Shown: positions 1-5,897, counted from the first letter of the stretch. The stretch is 7,109 nt of DNA from DATDDB01 sp036524005 (GCA_036524005.1 DATDDB010000081.1:1-7109), one strand, 5' to 3'. Numbers and translations are program-made. The notes: generated from the letters alone by a model not told the origin.

Positions 1-72
1 CGAAACAAAAAAAATAAACGTTTGTCGTTCAGGCCGAAGCGGGAATGCTGCATCAAGCACCCCGTGTATCCG

Positions 73-78
73 AGGAGG
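73..78 (+). promoter_or_regulatory. Shine-Dalgarno deciding the GTG start of the first gene
   Basis: AGGAGG sits 8 nt before the GTG at 87, an ideal spacing. The competing upstream ATG at 45 has only GCGGGA in front of it. This supports the shorter 215-aa product. In the longer reading the motif would be inside the coding region. Confidence 0.6.
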
Positions 79-86
79 AAGTCATA

Positions 87-734
87 GTGTCACAGTTTTT
101 GGGTAATCTCCCTGCCGATCCGGGAGATGCAGTGTTCCCGGCAGCAGATTATTTTCTTGGTATCGCTCAACGAGTCATCGCTTCCGGCGTAAACACCCGC
201 GTGATCCTGGAAGGAAGGGGCGAAGTCTCGTTGTTTCCGGGGCGCCACGAATACTCTGCCAAGATCCCGGACCAGGCTGAATTTTTCCAGGCACCCGCCG
301 CGCAATTCAGCACCTCCCCGCTGGATGCAGCCGAGAGGCCGCAAAATCCCAGGCATATCAGCGAGCTGCTCTGGCAGGCAGGCTTCCATGCATCGCAGGG
401 GCGCATGGTTGAGGGCACTTCGAAATATGATGTCATCCAGTTCCGCCGCTGGCCCAACCTGCCCCACCTTCCGAAAACGGCGAACACCGCAAGGATATGT
501 GCCCTGCTCACGCGTCACCCCATGACCATCATGCTGGTGCATCGCCAGCTCGGCATCGAAAAGGACGAGGTTTACCGCGTATACAGCGCAGCGCACAGCG
601 CGGGCATCTCTTACCTGGTAAGCCAGAACCTGCAGGCAATTGAAGGAGACGCCACCAAAGCCGGGCCGGCAGCGGCGCCACAGGAACGCGTCAGCCTGCT
701 CCGCTCGCTTTTTTCCAAAGTCGCGGGGCTATAA
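87..734 (+). CDS. Hypothetical protein, possible winged-helix C-terminal half, GTPase-linked
   Basis: I do not recognise this 215-aa protein as a named family. I chose the GTG at 87 because a strong Shine-Dalgarno (AGGAGG, 73-78) lies 8 nt upstream. An in-frame ATG at 45 would give 229 aa but has only a weak purine tract before it. Numbering from the GTG, residues 15-60 look like an alternating strand/helix fold. Residues 70-90 are a Pro/Ala/Ser linker. Residues 91-180 hold a conserved-looking block (YDVIQFRRWPNL, 114-125). This is followed by a helix-turn-helix-like pattern at about 132-175 (TANTARICALL ... LGIEKDEVYRVYSAAHSAGI), the spacing seen in winged-helix domains. That reading is inference from pattern only. 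No signal peptide or membrane segment is visible, so it should be cytoplasmic. It stops 3 nt before the GTPase gene, so the two are probably translationally coupled and functionally paired. It may be an effector or DNA-binding partner of the GTPase. Confidence 0.8.
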   Translation: MSQFLGNLPADPGDAVFPAADYFLGIAQRVIASGVNTRVILEGRGEVSLFPGRHEYSAKIPDQAEFFQAPAAQFSTSPLDAAERPQNPRHISELLWQAGFHASQGRMVEGTSKYDVIQFRRWPNLPHLPKTANTARICALLTRHPMTIMLVHRQLGIEKDEVYRVYSAAHSAGISYLVSQNLQAIEGDATKAGPAAAPQERVSLLRSLFSKVAGL

Positions 735-737
735 ATC

Positions 738-1289
738 ATGGAACACAAGATCATCTTTGCCGGGCCGGTGGGATCTGGAAAAACCACCTCCATCAGCTCC
801 GTCAGCGACATCATGGTGGTTGGCACCGAAGCCAAGGCATCGGACGAAGTCGCGCAGCGCAAAACCCATACCACGGTCGCAATGGATTACGGCGTACTCA
901 GCCTGGAGGGCGGGCAGAAAGTCCACCTTTACGGCACACCGGGACAGGACCGCTTCGATTTCATGTGGGAAATCCTGAGCGAAGGTGCGATGGGTTTCGT
1001 TATCCTGCTCGATAGCGTACGCCCCGACCCGCTGGCCGACCTCGAAACCTATCTGAAATCCTTCGGGAATAACATTGCCAAGTCTGGCGATGCGCTGGTA
1101 ATCGGCGTAACCCGCACCGAGCTCAACAAGCAGACTGACATGCTGGAGCGCGTGAACGAAAAGCTGGCCGCTTCCAAGCTCAATGTCCCGGTATTCGAAG
1201 TGGACGGGCGCAAACGCGAAGACGTGAAGCAATTGCTGCTGGCACTGCTGGCGCTGCTGGACCCCTCCACCTCCCGTGCCCGTGCGTAA
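738..1289 (+). CDS. MglA-like small Ras-superfamily GTPase
   Basis: This 183-aa soluble protein has the G-domain motifs of a bacterial small GTPase. The P-loop GPVGSGKT is at residues 9-16, a switch I Thr pair at 45-46, and the G3/switch II motif GTPGQDRFDFMW at 66-77. The G4 position reads TRTE (125-128) instead of NKxD, and VDGRKRED (155-162) lies near the G5 region. Length and layout match the single-domain MglA/'GTP-binding protein' group found beside roadblock genes in many proteobacteria. Such proteins act as GTP/GDP switches, with roadblock/LC7 proteins (such as MglB) as GAPs or scaffolds. The gene begins 3 nt after the preceding stop and has no clear Shine-Dalgarno, which suggests translational coupling. 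Two roadblock genes lie downstream and are the obvious partners. Family assignment is firm. The regulated process (polarity, motility, transcription or metabolism) cannot be read from the sequence. Confidence 0.93.
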   Translation: MEHKIIFAGPVGSGKTTSISSVSDIMVVGTEAKASDEVAQRKTHTTVAMDYGVLSLEGGQKVHLYGTPGQDRFDFMWEILSEGAMGFVILLDSVRPDPLADLETYLKSFGNNIAKSGDALVIGVTRTELNKQTDMLERVNEKLAASKLNVPVFEVDGRKREDVKQLLLALLALLDPSTSRARA

Positions 1290-1307
1290 CACAGAGGCGA
1301 CACAGAC

Positions 1308-2750
1308 ATGACCAAAGAATCGTCAGTCGAAGTCATGGAGGCACATGGATTTGAGCGCCGCCGCCACCCGCGCCTGCCCTCTGTCAGCACGCCCACCGTC
1401 CCCGGCGCGCTGCTTGAACTGCACGAATTCGGCGTCGCCTTCGGCAAAAAGGTGGTGCTGTGCGAAATTTCCCTCTCCATGCCTGCAATCGGCGCCATGG
1501 TGCTGCTGGGGCCCTCCGGCACCGGAAAATCCACCCTGTTGCGCACGCTCGCGGGCTTGAGCTCGGCCAATCCCTCGTTCCGCTCCTGGGGCAGCGCTTT
1601 TTATCAAGACGCGCCCATGCCAGAATGGGAGGAGCGGCCCGAGCTGGTGGCGCAAAGCGCGCAATTGATGATGGCTTCCGTGCTCGACAACACCGTGATC
1701 AACCTGCCCGAGCGCCGTCAACTCACGCGCCTGGCACAGCGCGAACTCGCGCAACGCCTGCTGGAGCGCGCCGGGCTGCCCGAGCTGTGCGACAAGCTCG
1801 ATACTTCCGTGGTCAACCTGACGCTGGCGCAACAGCGCCACCTCTCGATATTGCGCATGGCCGCCGCCGGCCCGCGCCTGCTGTGCATAGACGAACCGAC
1901 CACCGGCCTCTCCGACGACGAGAGCGCCAGCCTCCTGGAATTCATGCGCGAGGAAGCCACCCGCCGCGCGCTGCTGGTGGTGCTGCACAACCAGCGCCAT
2001 GCGCGCATGCTCGGTGGCGAGGCGGTGCTGATGGCGGGCGGCTACGTGCAGGAGCAGCAGCCTATCCCGCATATTTTCGACAGCCCGGCCACGCCGGCAG
2101 CGCGCGAGTTCGCCCGCAGCGGCACCTGCACCGTGGCCAGCCCCGACGCCAACCCGGAAGACCTGGACGAAACCATACCGCCCCCGCCACCGCTGCCCAA
2201 AGCCGCCCTGAAATATTCCGCCAGCTCCGTGGGGCCGCGCGGTTTCTTGTGGCTGAAACAGGGCAGGCTCGCCGGCACCCCGGTGCCCGGCGTGTATTAC
2301 GATATGGAATACGACCTCAAGGCGCTGAAGCGCGTCGGCGTGACCACCCTGGTGACGCTCACGGAAACTGCGCTGGATAATTCACGGCTTGCTCCTTTCG
2401 GAATCAAGAGCGTGTGGGAACCGGTTCCCGACATGCAGGCGCCCACCATCGAGCAGGGTGTGCGCATCTGCGAGCGCATCGAACAGCTGCTGGCGCAAAA
2501 CGAGGTGATTGCCGTGCATTGCCGCGCCGGCCTGGGCCGCACCGGCACGGTGCTGGCTGCGCACCTGATCTGGGAGGGACACGGTGCACTGGATGCACTG
2601 GAGACTGTGCGCAGCATCGAGCCGCGCTGGGTGCAATCGCAGGCGCAGGTGGAATTCCTCGAAACCTTCGCGCAGTCTGCCGCGAAGGCGAAGCGCGCCG
2701 CCCGGACAGGAAGCAACGCAATCAACACTGACCGGCATGGCGAGGGATGA
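1308..2750 (+). CDS. ABC-type ATPase fused to dual-specificity protein phosphatase
   Basis: This is a 480-aa two-domain protein. Residues about 33-265 form an ABC nucleotide-binding domain: Walker A GPSGTGKST (68-76), Q-loop candidates Q116/Q119, Walker B LLCIDEP (191-197, catalytic E196) and H-loop H227. The signature LSGGQ is degenerate, reading LTLAQQ (171-176). A Pro-rich linker (about 280-300, with a five-proline run at 291-295) leads to a phosphatase domain at about 305-460. Its Cys-based loop HCRAGLGRT (404-412) has nucleophile C405 and phosphate-binding R411, and D375 is the likely general acid. No transmembrane segment or permease gene is present, so a transport role is unlikely. The ATPase may act as a nucleotide-dependent regulator of the phosphatase, or as an adaptor. 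Substrates are unknown and no kinase is in the window. It starts 18 nt after the GTPase gene with a modest Shine-Dalgarno (AGAGG), in the same unit. An uninterrupted frame across the join argues against a sequencing artefact. Domain calls are firm; function is inference. Confidence 0.93.
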   Translation: MTKESSVEVMEAHGFERRRHPRLPSVSTPTVPGALLELHEFGVAFGKKVVLCEISLSMPAIGAMVLLGPSGTGKSTLLRTLAGLSSANPSFRSWGSAFYQDAPMPEWEERPELVAQSAQLMMASVLDNTVINLPERRQLTRLAQRELAQRLLERAGLPELCDKLDTSVVNLTLAQQRHLSILRMAAAGPRLLCIDEPTTGLSDDESASLLEFMREEATRRALLVVLHNQRHARMLGGEAVLMAGGYVQEQQPIPHIFDSPATPAAREFARSGTCTVASPDANPEDLDETIPPPPPLPKAALKYSASSVGPRGFLWLKQGRLAGTPVPGVYYDMEYDLKALKRVGVTTLVTLTETALDNSRLAPFGIKSVWEPVPDMQAPTIEQGVRICERIEQLLAQNEVIAVHCRAGLGRTGTVLAAHLIWEGHGALDALETVRSIEPRWVQSQAQVEFLETFAQSAAKAKRAARTGSNAINTDRHGEG

Positions 2751-2818
2751 CCGCAAGGGCCGGCCGCATCGTAACCAGACGACAATTTTGAACCACACCA
2801 ACCGACGGAGAACTCATC

Positions 2819-3223
2819 ATGGCAGACTTGAACAACGCACTACAAACCGCGATCGCTTCCATTCCGGAATGCCTGGCCGCAGGCTACATCGACCTTTCCA
2901 GCGGGATGCTGCTGGGCATCAAATCGGTGGATTCGCAGCCGGCCGAAGTGGTTGAACTGCTGGCCGCCGCCACGGCCGACCTGTACCAGGGCCCGAACGT
3001 CAGGCTGATCGAAACCATATTCAAGAAAGCGCGCGGCCTGAAAGACGACAACCATCATTATTTCCAGGAATTCATCGTCAATAGCGACAACCTGATCCAC
3101 ATCTTCATACGCGGAAAAAACCAGGAACAGGTCGCCTGCTTCGTCTGCCGCAAATCGGCCAACCTCGGCATGGCGCTCACCAAGTCGCGCAGCTCGATGC
3201 CCGCACTGGAGGCGTCGGTATAA
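2819..3223 (+). CDS. Roadblock/LC7-like protein (first copy)
   Basis: This 134-aa protein has the size and helix-strand-strand-helix-strand pattern of roadblock/LC7 proteins. It has an N-terminal helix, a strand with a turn at about 22-34 (GYIDLSSGMLLGI), a central helix at about 42-57, paired strands at about 82-110 and a closing SANLGMAL segment (113-120) that matches the family's typical 'nLG' turn. It lacks the classic 'DG' turn after the first strand, so it is a divergent member. It carries a CxxC (C107, C110) within the predicted last strand. A good Shine-Dalgarno (CGGAG) precedes the ATG. Roadblock proteins dimerise and bind small GTPases as GAPs or scaffolds, so the GTPase two genes upstream is the likely partner. 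A hairpin follows directly downstream. A structural comparison would be needed to be certain of the family. Confidence 0.82.
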   Translation: MADLNNALQTAIASIPECLAAGYIDLSSGMLLGIKSVDSQPAEVVELLAAATADLYQGPNVRLIETIFKKARGLKDDNHHYFQEFIVNSDNLIHIFIRGKNQEQVACFVCRKSANLGMALTKSRSSMPALEASV

Positions 3224-3238
3224 ACCCATGCATGGCAG

Positions 3239-3260
3239 GGGGATGCCGGGCATCCCCTTT
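3239..3260 (+). terminator. Hairpin with short T-tract after the first roadblock gene
   Basis: GGGGATGC (3239-3246) pairs perfectly with GCATCCCC (3250-3257) around a 3-nt CGG loop and is followed by only three T residues before G. It starts 15 nt after the stop codon. The stem is strong, but the short T-tract suggests a partial terminator or a 3'-end stabilising structure that reduces read-through into the second roadblock gene. Confidence 0.55.
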
Positions 3261-3275
3261 GAAATGATAGATGTG

Positions 3276-3281
3276 TATAAT
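3276..3281 (+). promoter_or_regulatory. Putative -10 box for the second roadblock gene
   Basis: A perfect TATAAT lies 30 nt before the ATG at 3312, directly after the hairpin and within an unusually AT-rich patch of this GC-rich window. No good -35 is present at 17 nt; TTGAAA (3259-3264) is only 11 nt away. A transcription start near 3288 is predicted. The case rests on the -10 match and position only. Confidence 0.4.
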
Positions 3282-3311
3282 CCCTAAGACTAATAAACGG
3301 GGCATATCGCC

Positions 3312-3716
3312 ATGGTAGAAGCCATAAAATCAAAAACCGAACAGCGCGCGTCGGCATTGCGTTCGGTGCTGCGTGAACTGAACACCTCCTCCTCCGACAT
3401 CGAAGCCTCCGCCTGCATCTCCAGCGACGGATACAGCATGGCCTCCGTGCTCGGCCAAGGCGTGGATGCCGACCGCTTCGGCGCAATGTGCGCCTCGCTG
3501 CTGGCCCTGGCACACCGTGCCGCGCAGGAAATCCAGCGCGGCAACCTGAAGCTGGTGCTGGTGGAAGGCGAACAGGGCGTGATGCTGCTGGTGCAGGCCG
3601 GCCCGGACGCTATCCTGGCCGTGGCGGCCAAGCCCAGCAAGAACCTGGGCATGATTTTCCTCGATTCCAAAAAGGTCGCACAAAAACTGGTGGGCGTGCT
3701 CGAAGCCCATAAATAA
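3312..3716 (+). CDS. Roadblock/LC7 domain protein (second copy)
   Basis: This 134-aa protein is a more typical roadblock/LC7 member than its upstream neighbour. After an N-terminal helix (about 10-25) comes the hallmark strand-turn-strand with a conserved SSDGYSMAS (37-45). A long helix follows (about 53-75), then paired strands (LKLVLVEGEQGVMLLVQAG, 79-97; AILAVAAK, 100-107), and the 'NLGMI' turn (111-115) before the last helix. It is expected to dimerise and contact the MglA-like GTPase, possibly as GAP or scaffold. Having two divergent roadblock genes of equal length suggests a heterodimer or two alternative partners. Its Shine-Dalgarno is weak (ACGGGG region), and a hairpin and TATAAT box upstream may give it its own promoter. 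The large globin-reductase gene follows after 57 nt on the same strand. Confidence 0.92.
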   Translation: MVEAIKSKTEQRASALRSVLRELNTSSSDIEASACISSDGYSMASVLGQGVDADRFGAMCASLLALAHRAAQEIQRGNLKLVLVEGEQGVMLLVQAGPDAILAVAAKPSKNLGMIFLDSKKVAQKLVGVLEAHK

Positions 3717-3721
3717 CCGCA

Positions 3722-3746
3722 GCCGGCCGGCGGGCCGCATGCCGGC
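3722..3746 (+). repeat. GCCGGC inverted repeat between roadblock 2 and the globin fusion
   Basis: GCCGGC occurs at 3722-3727 and 3741-3746. Each copy is palindromic, so the two can pair around a 13-nt loop. There is no following T-tract, so it is not a normal intrinsic terminator. It could be a processing or stabilising hairpin, or simply GC-rich chance sequence. Confidence 0.3.
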
Positions 3747-3773
3747 AATGGAGATCATCGAAAGCCATCGTCC

Positions 3774-5369
3774 ATGCCCATCCTGAAATACGAAGGCAGA
3801 CAGGTCGTTTCGCGCGAAGGTGAATCCGTCCTCGACGCATTCCTGCGCCAGGGCGTGACCATCCCCTTTTCCTGCCGCAATGGCACCTGCCATGTCTGCC
3901 TGCAGCGCTGCGCGCAAGGCACGATCCCCCATGTCGCACAAAAGGGCCTGCGCCAGGAATTGCGCGACCATGGCTATTTCATGGCCTGCAAGTGCGTGCC
4001 CTTGGGCGACATGGAGATTGCCCCGCCCAGCGCCCTTTATTCCACCACCATGGTGCACAGCAAGGAAATGCTCTCGCCTTACGTGTGCAAGCTGCTGCTC
4101 GAACCGGCCTCCGGCCTATCCTACCGCGCCGGGCAATTCATCAACCTGCGCCGCCCGGACGGGCTGATCCGCAGCTATTCGCTGGCCAGCCTGCCCGAAC
4201 AGGATTATTTCCTCGAACTGCACGTGCTGCGCAAGCGCGGGGGTGCGATGAGCAACTGGATAATCGATGAGCTCCAGCCCGGCGACGGGGTGGACATCCA
4301 GGGAGCGAGCGGCGACTGCTATTACCGCGACGAGGCGCAAGGCCATCCGCTGCTGATGGCCGCCACCGGCACCGGCATCGCCCCCCTGTATGGCATCGTG
4401 CGCGACGCCCTGCACAACCGGCACCAGGGCGAAATCCACCTCTACCACGGCGGACGCAACGAAGACCGCTATTACCTGCGCGCCCGGCTGCGCGAGATGG
4501 AAAAGCAGCACCCCAACTTCCACTACCACGAATGCATGTCGAGCACCGAGGCACCGCCCCCCGGCATATTCGCCGGGCGCGTGCACGCGGTGGCACTGGC
4601 GCGCCACGGCAGCCTGCGCGGCTGGCATGTCTTCCTGGCGGGACTGGCCGAGATGGTGGATGCCGGCGAACAGCTTGCCGTCCGGCACGGCGCGGAGGCG
4701 CATGCCATCCACAGCGACGCCTTCGCCCTGCGCGACCTGCGCACCAATCCGCGCGACGAAGCCAAGCTCGCCCCTGCCCCGCAGCCGGCCGGAAAAAAAC
4801 CCAAGTACCCGCCGCCCGACCCCGAGCTGTGGGCAGCGCTGGGCGAAGGCGAGATTCTCACCAAAGTGCTGACCGATTTCTATGGCCGCGTGTACCAGGA
4901 CGAGCGGCTGGCCTCATTCTTCGACGGCGTGACCAAGCAGCGCCTGATCGAAAAGCAATTCCTGTTCACCCGCCAGATACTCACCGGGGAAAACATCTAT
5001 TTCGGCGACCAGCCGCGCAATCTCCACCACTGGATGGTGATCTCCGAAGACCTGTTCGACTACCGCTCGGCCATCATGCGTGACTGCCTGCGCAAGGGCG
5101 GGCTGAACGAGGACATGGTGGAACGCTTCATGGCCATCGAAGACTACTACCGCGAGGACATCGTGAAGGACAAACCCTTCCCGAAGAAGATCGGCAACAT
5201 CGAAATGCCGCTGGAAGGATTCAACGAACTCGTCATGGACGTCGGCACCCTGTGCGATGTGTGCCGCCGCGAAGTGGCGCCGGGGGAAAAGGTCATCTAT
5301 CACGTGCGGCTGGGCAAGATATATTGCTCCGATTGCAGCCAGCCGCACGAGCACGAGGTTCCCGCGTAG
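3774..5369 (+). CDS. [2Fe-2S] ferredoxin / FAD-NAD(P)H reductase / truncated haemoglobin fusion with 4-Cys tail
   Basis: This 531-aa protein is a self-contained electron-transfer globin. Residues 1-85 are a plant-type ferredoxin with cluster ligands C34, C39, C42 and C72. Residues about 88-325 form a ferredoxin-reductase module: FAD motif RSYS (133-136), nucleotide-binding GTGIAP (199-204), VFLAGLAEMV (286-295) and the closing IHSDAF (312-317). A Pro/Lys-rich linker (about 330-350) leads to a truncated haemoglobin at about 352-465. Against Mycobacterium HbN it keeps Tyr B10 (Y370), Leu E7 (L391), Gln E11 (Q395) and proximal His F8 (H418). Residues 494-521 hold CDVC and CSDC pairs, resembling a zinc ribbon. 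Electrons would flow NAD(P)H to FAD to Fe-S to haem, so NO dioxygenase activity (a convergent flavohaemoglobin) or O2/NO sensing is plausible. It is cytoplasmic with no membrane segment. The ATG at 3774 has a poor Shine-Dalgarno but starts exactly at the ferredoxin fold. Domain calls are firm; physiological role is inference. Confidence 0.95.
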   Translation: MPILKYEGRQVVSREGESVLDAFLRQGVTIPFSCRNGTCHVCLQRCAQGTIPHVAQKGLRQELRDHGYFMACKCVPLGDMEIAPPSALYSTTMVHSKEMLSPYVCKLLLEPASGLSYRAGQFINLRRPDGLIRSYSLASLPEQDYFLELHVLRKRGGAMSNWIIDELQPGDGVDIQGASGDCYYRDEAQGHPLLMAATGTGIAPLYGIVRDALHNRHQGEIHLYHGGRNEDRYYLRARLREMEKQHPNFHYHECMSSTEAPPPGIFAGRVHAVALARHGSLRGWHVFLAGLAEMVDAGEQLAVRHGAEAHAIHSDAFALRDLRTNPRDEAKLAPAPQPAGKKPKYPPPDPELWAALGEGEILTKVLTDFYGRVYQDERLASFFDGVTKQRLIEKQFLFTRQILTGENIYFGDQPRNLHHWMVISEDLFDYRSAIMRDCLRKGGLNEDMVERFMAIEDYYREDIVKDKPFPKKIGNIEMPLEGFNELVMDVGTLCDVCRREVAPGEKVIYHVRLGKIYCSDCSQPHEHEVPA

Positions 5370-5493
5370 CCGGATGCCGATTGCTTTCTTTGCCCGTGCC
5401 AGCTACACACCGGTTTCCACACGTCATTACCACATTCGAGCGCATCAAATACCCTGCTTCGAGTATTCAACGCAAGCGTCACCATCGGATAGA

Positions 5494-5530
5494 TTCCCAG
5501 ACTAGGGGAAAGTGTTCCAAAAATCGGGAA
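5494..5530. promoter_or_regulatory. Two tandem inverted repeats, possible operator
   Basis: TTCCC (5494-5498) and GGGAA (5506-5510) form an inverted repeat with a 7-nt spacer. TTCC (5515-5518) and GGAA (5527-5530) form a second one with an 8-nt spacer. Their centres are about 20 bp apart, close to two helical turns, as expected for cooperative binding of two dimers. The Shine-Dalgarno of the dodecin gene begins 37 nt downstream. No regulator can be named. Confidence 0.4.
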
Positions 5531-5566
5531 ATGTCATACGGCATTCAGATTGTTTGACGAACAACC

Positions 5567-5572
5567 GAAGGA
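5567..5572 (+). promoter_or_regulatory. Shine-Dalgarno of the dodecin-like gene
   Basis: AAGGAG lies 7 nt before the ATG at 5580 and fixes the start of the 71-aa product. An in-frame extension upstream to an ATG-like position near 5550 has no comparable site. Confidence 0.7.
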
Positions 5573-5579
5573 GAATGAC

Positions 5580-5795
5580 ATGTCAGACAGCGTATACAAA
5601 ATCGTCGAGCTGGTGGGCACCAGCCCGGAATCATGGGAAAAAGCCGCTGCGGCAGCGGTCGCCAAGGCGTACGAAACCCAGAAAGACCTCAGGGTTGCGG
5701 AAGTGACCCAGATGGACATGCACATCAAGGACGGCAAGGTTGAAGTTTTCCGGACCAAGATCAAGGTCTCGTTCAAGTGTGAAAGCAAAGGCTGA
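5580..5795 (+). CDS. Dodecin-family protein, non-canonical flavin site
   Basis: This 71-aa protein matches the dodecin family in length (about 65-75 aa) and order: strand YKIVELVGTSP (6-16), helix about 17-34, then strands containing EVTQMDMHIKDGKVEVFRTKIKVSF (41-65). Dodecins form hollow dodecamers that usually store or buffer flavins. The flavin-stacking Trp of typical dodecins (in NLDWFEV) is replaced here (DLRVAEV, 36-42), and the Gln of the flavin contact is Arg58 in VFRTK. This resembles the dodecin-like branch reported not to rely on flavin, so flavin storage should not be assumed. I chose the ATG at 5580 because AAGGAG (5567-5572) lies 7 nt upstream; longer in-frame starts would be out of register with the fold. 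It is separated from the globin fusion by a 210-nt spacer and converges with the hydrogenase maturation genes. Confidence 0.92.
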   Translation: MSDSVYKIVELVGTSPESWEKAAAAAVAKAYETQKDLRVAEVTQMDMHIKDGKVEVFRTKIKVSFKCESKG

Positions 5796-5897
5796 TTTTT
5801 CACACGCGTGGACAGTTTGTCTGCTTTGGCCCGCGAAATCCGGTGATGCCATTTTACTGCATTCCATCCGGGCTACGCCCCTGCCACCGGTGCTCAT
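5796..5897. other. Convergent intergenic region, no terminator seen
   Basis: This 102-nt gap separates the 3' ends of the dodecin-like gene and the minus-strand hupK-like gene. I see no stem followed by a T-tract on either strand. There is a short palindrome CACCGGTG near 5885-5892, which is too small to be a terminator on its own. Termination may be Rho-dependent, or the two transcripts may overlap. Confidence 0.4.

Larger units (their letters stand above)
5370..5579. other. Non-coding spacer before the dodecin gene
   Basis: These 210 nt contain no convincing gene. They are less GC-rich than the flanking genes. The right part (5494-5530) holds two TTCC/GGAA inverted repeats, described separately. 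I see no canonical -35/-10 pair and no T-tract terminator after the globin-fusion gene. The spacing and the operator-like repeats suggest the dodecin gene has its own regulated promoter here. Confidence 0.5.

Noticed and set aside
1..44. Promoter in the AT-rich left edge
   Set aside because: The A-rich stretch could be part of a promoter, but too little sequence precedes it to identify a -35/-10 pair.
1323..2072. Long minus-strand open frame opposite the ABC-phosphatase gene
   Set aside because: Its translation is low-complexity (His/Gln/Ala/Arg rich) with no recognisable motif, and it lies fully antisense to a gene with clear Walker motifs. GC-rich codon bias explains it.
1308..2270. Classical ABC transporter
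   Set aside because: No permease or substrate-binding protein is nearby, no membrane segment is present, and the ATPase is fused to a phosphatase.
3330..4058. Minus-strand open frame of 242 codons across the second roadblock gene and the ferredoxin start
   Set aside because: It crosses two well-supported plus-strand genes and their spacer and shows no family features. It is a shadow of codon bias.
4116..4712. Minus-strand open frame of 198 codons opposite the reductase domain
   Set aside because: The plus strand here carries intact FAD and NAD(P)H motifs; the antisense translation has no recognisable domain.
5252..5557. Plus-strand small frames running from the end of the globin fusion into the spacer
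   Set aside because: They start inside the fusion gene in another frame, have no Shine-Dalgarno and show no recognisable protein pattern.
5370..5579. CRISPR array or insertion-sequence end
   Set aside because: The repeats are only two short dyads, with no regular spacer array, transposase or target-site duplication.
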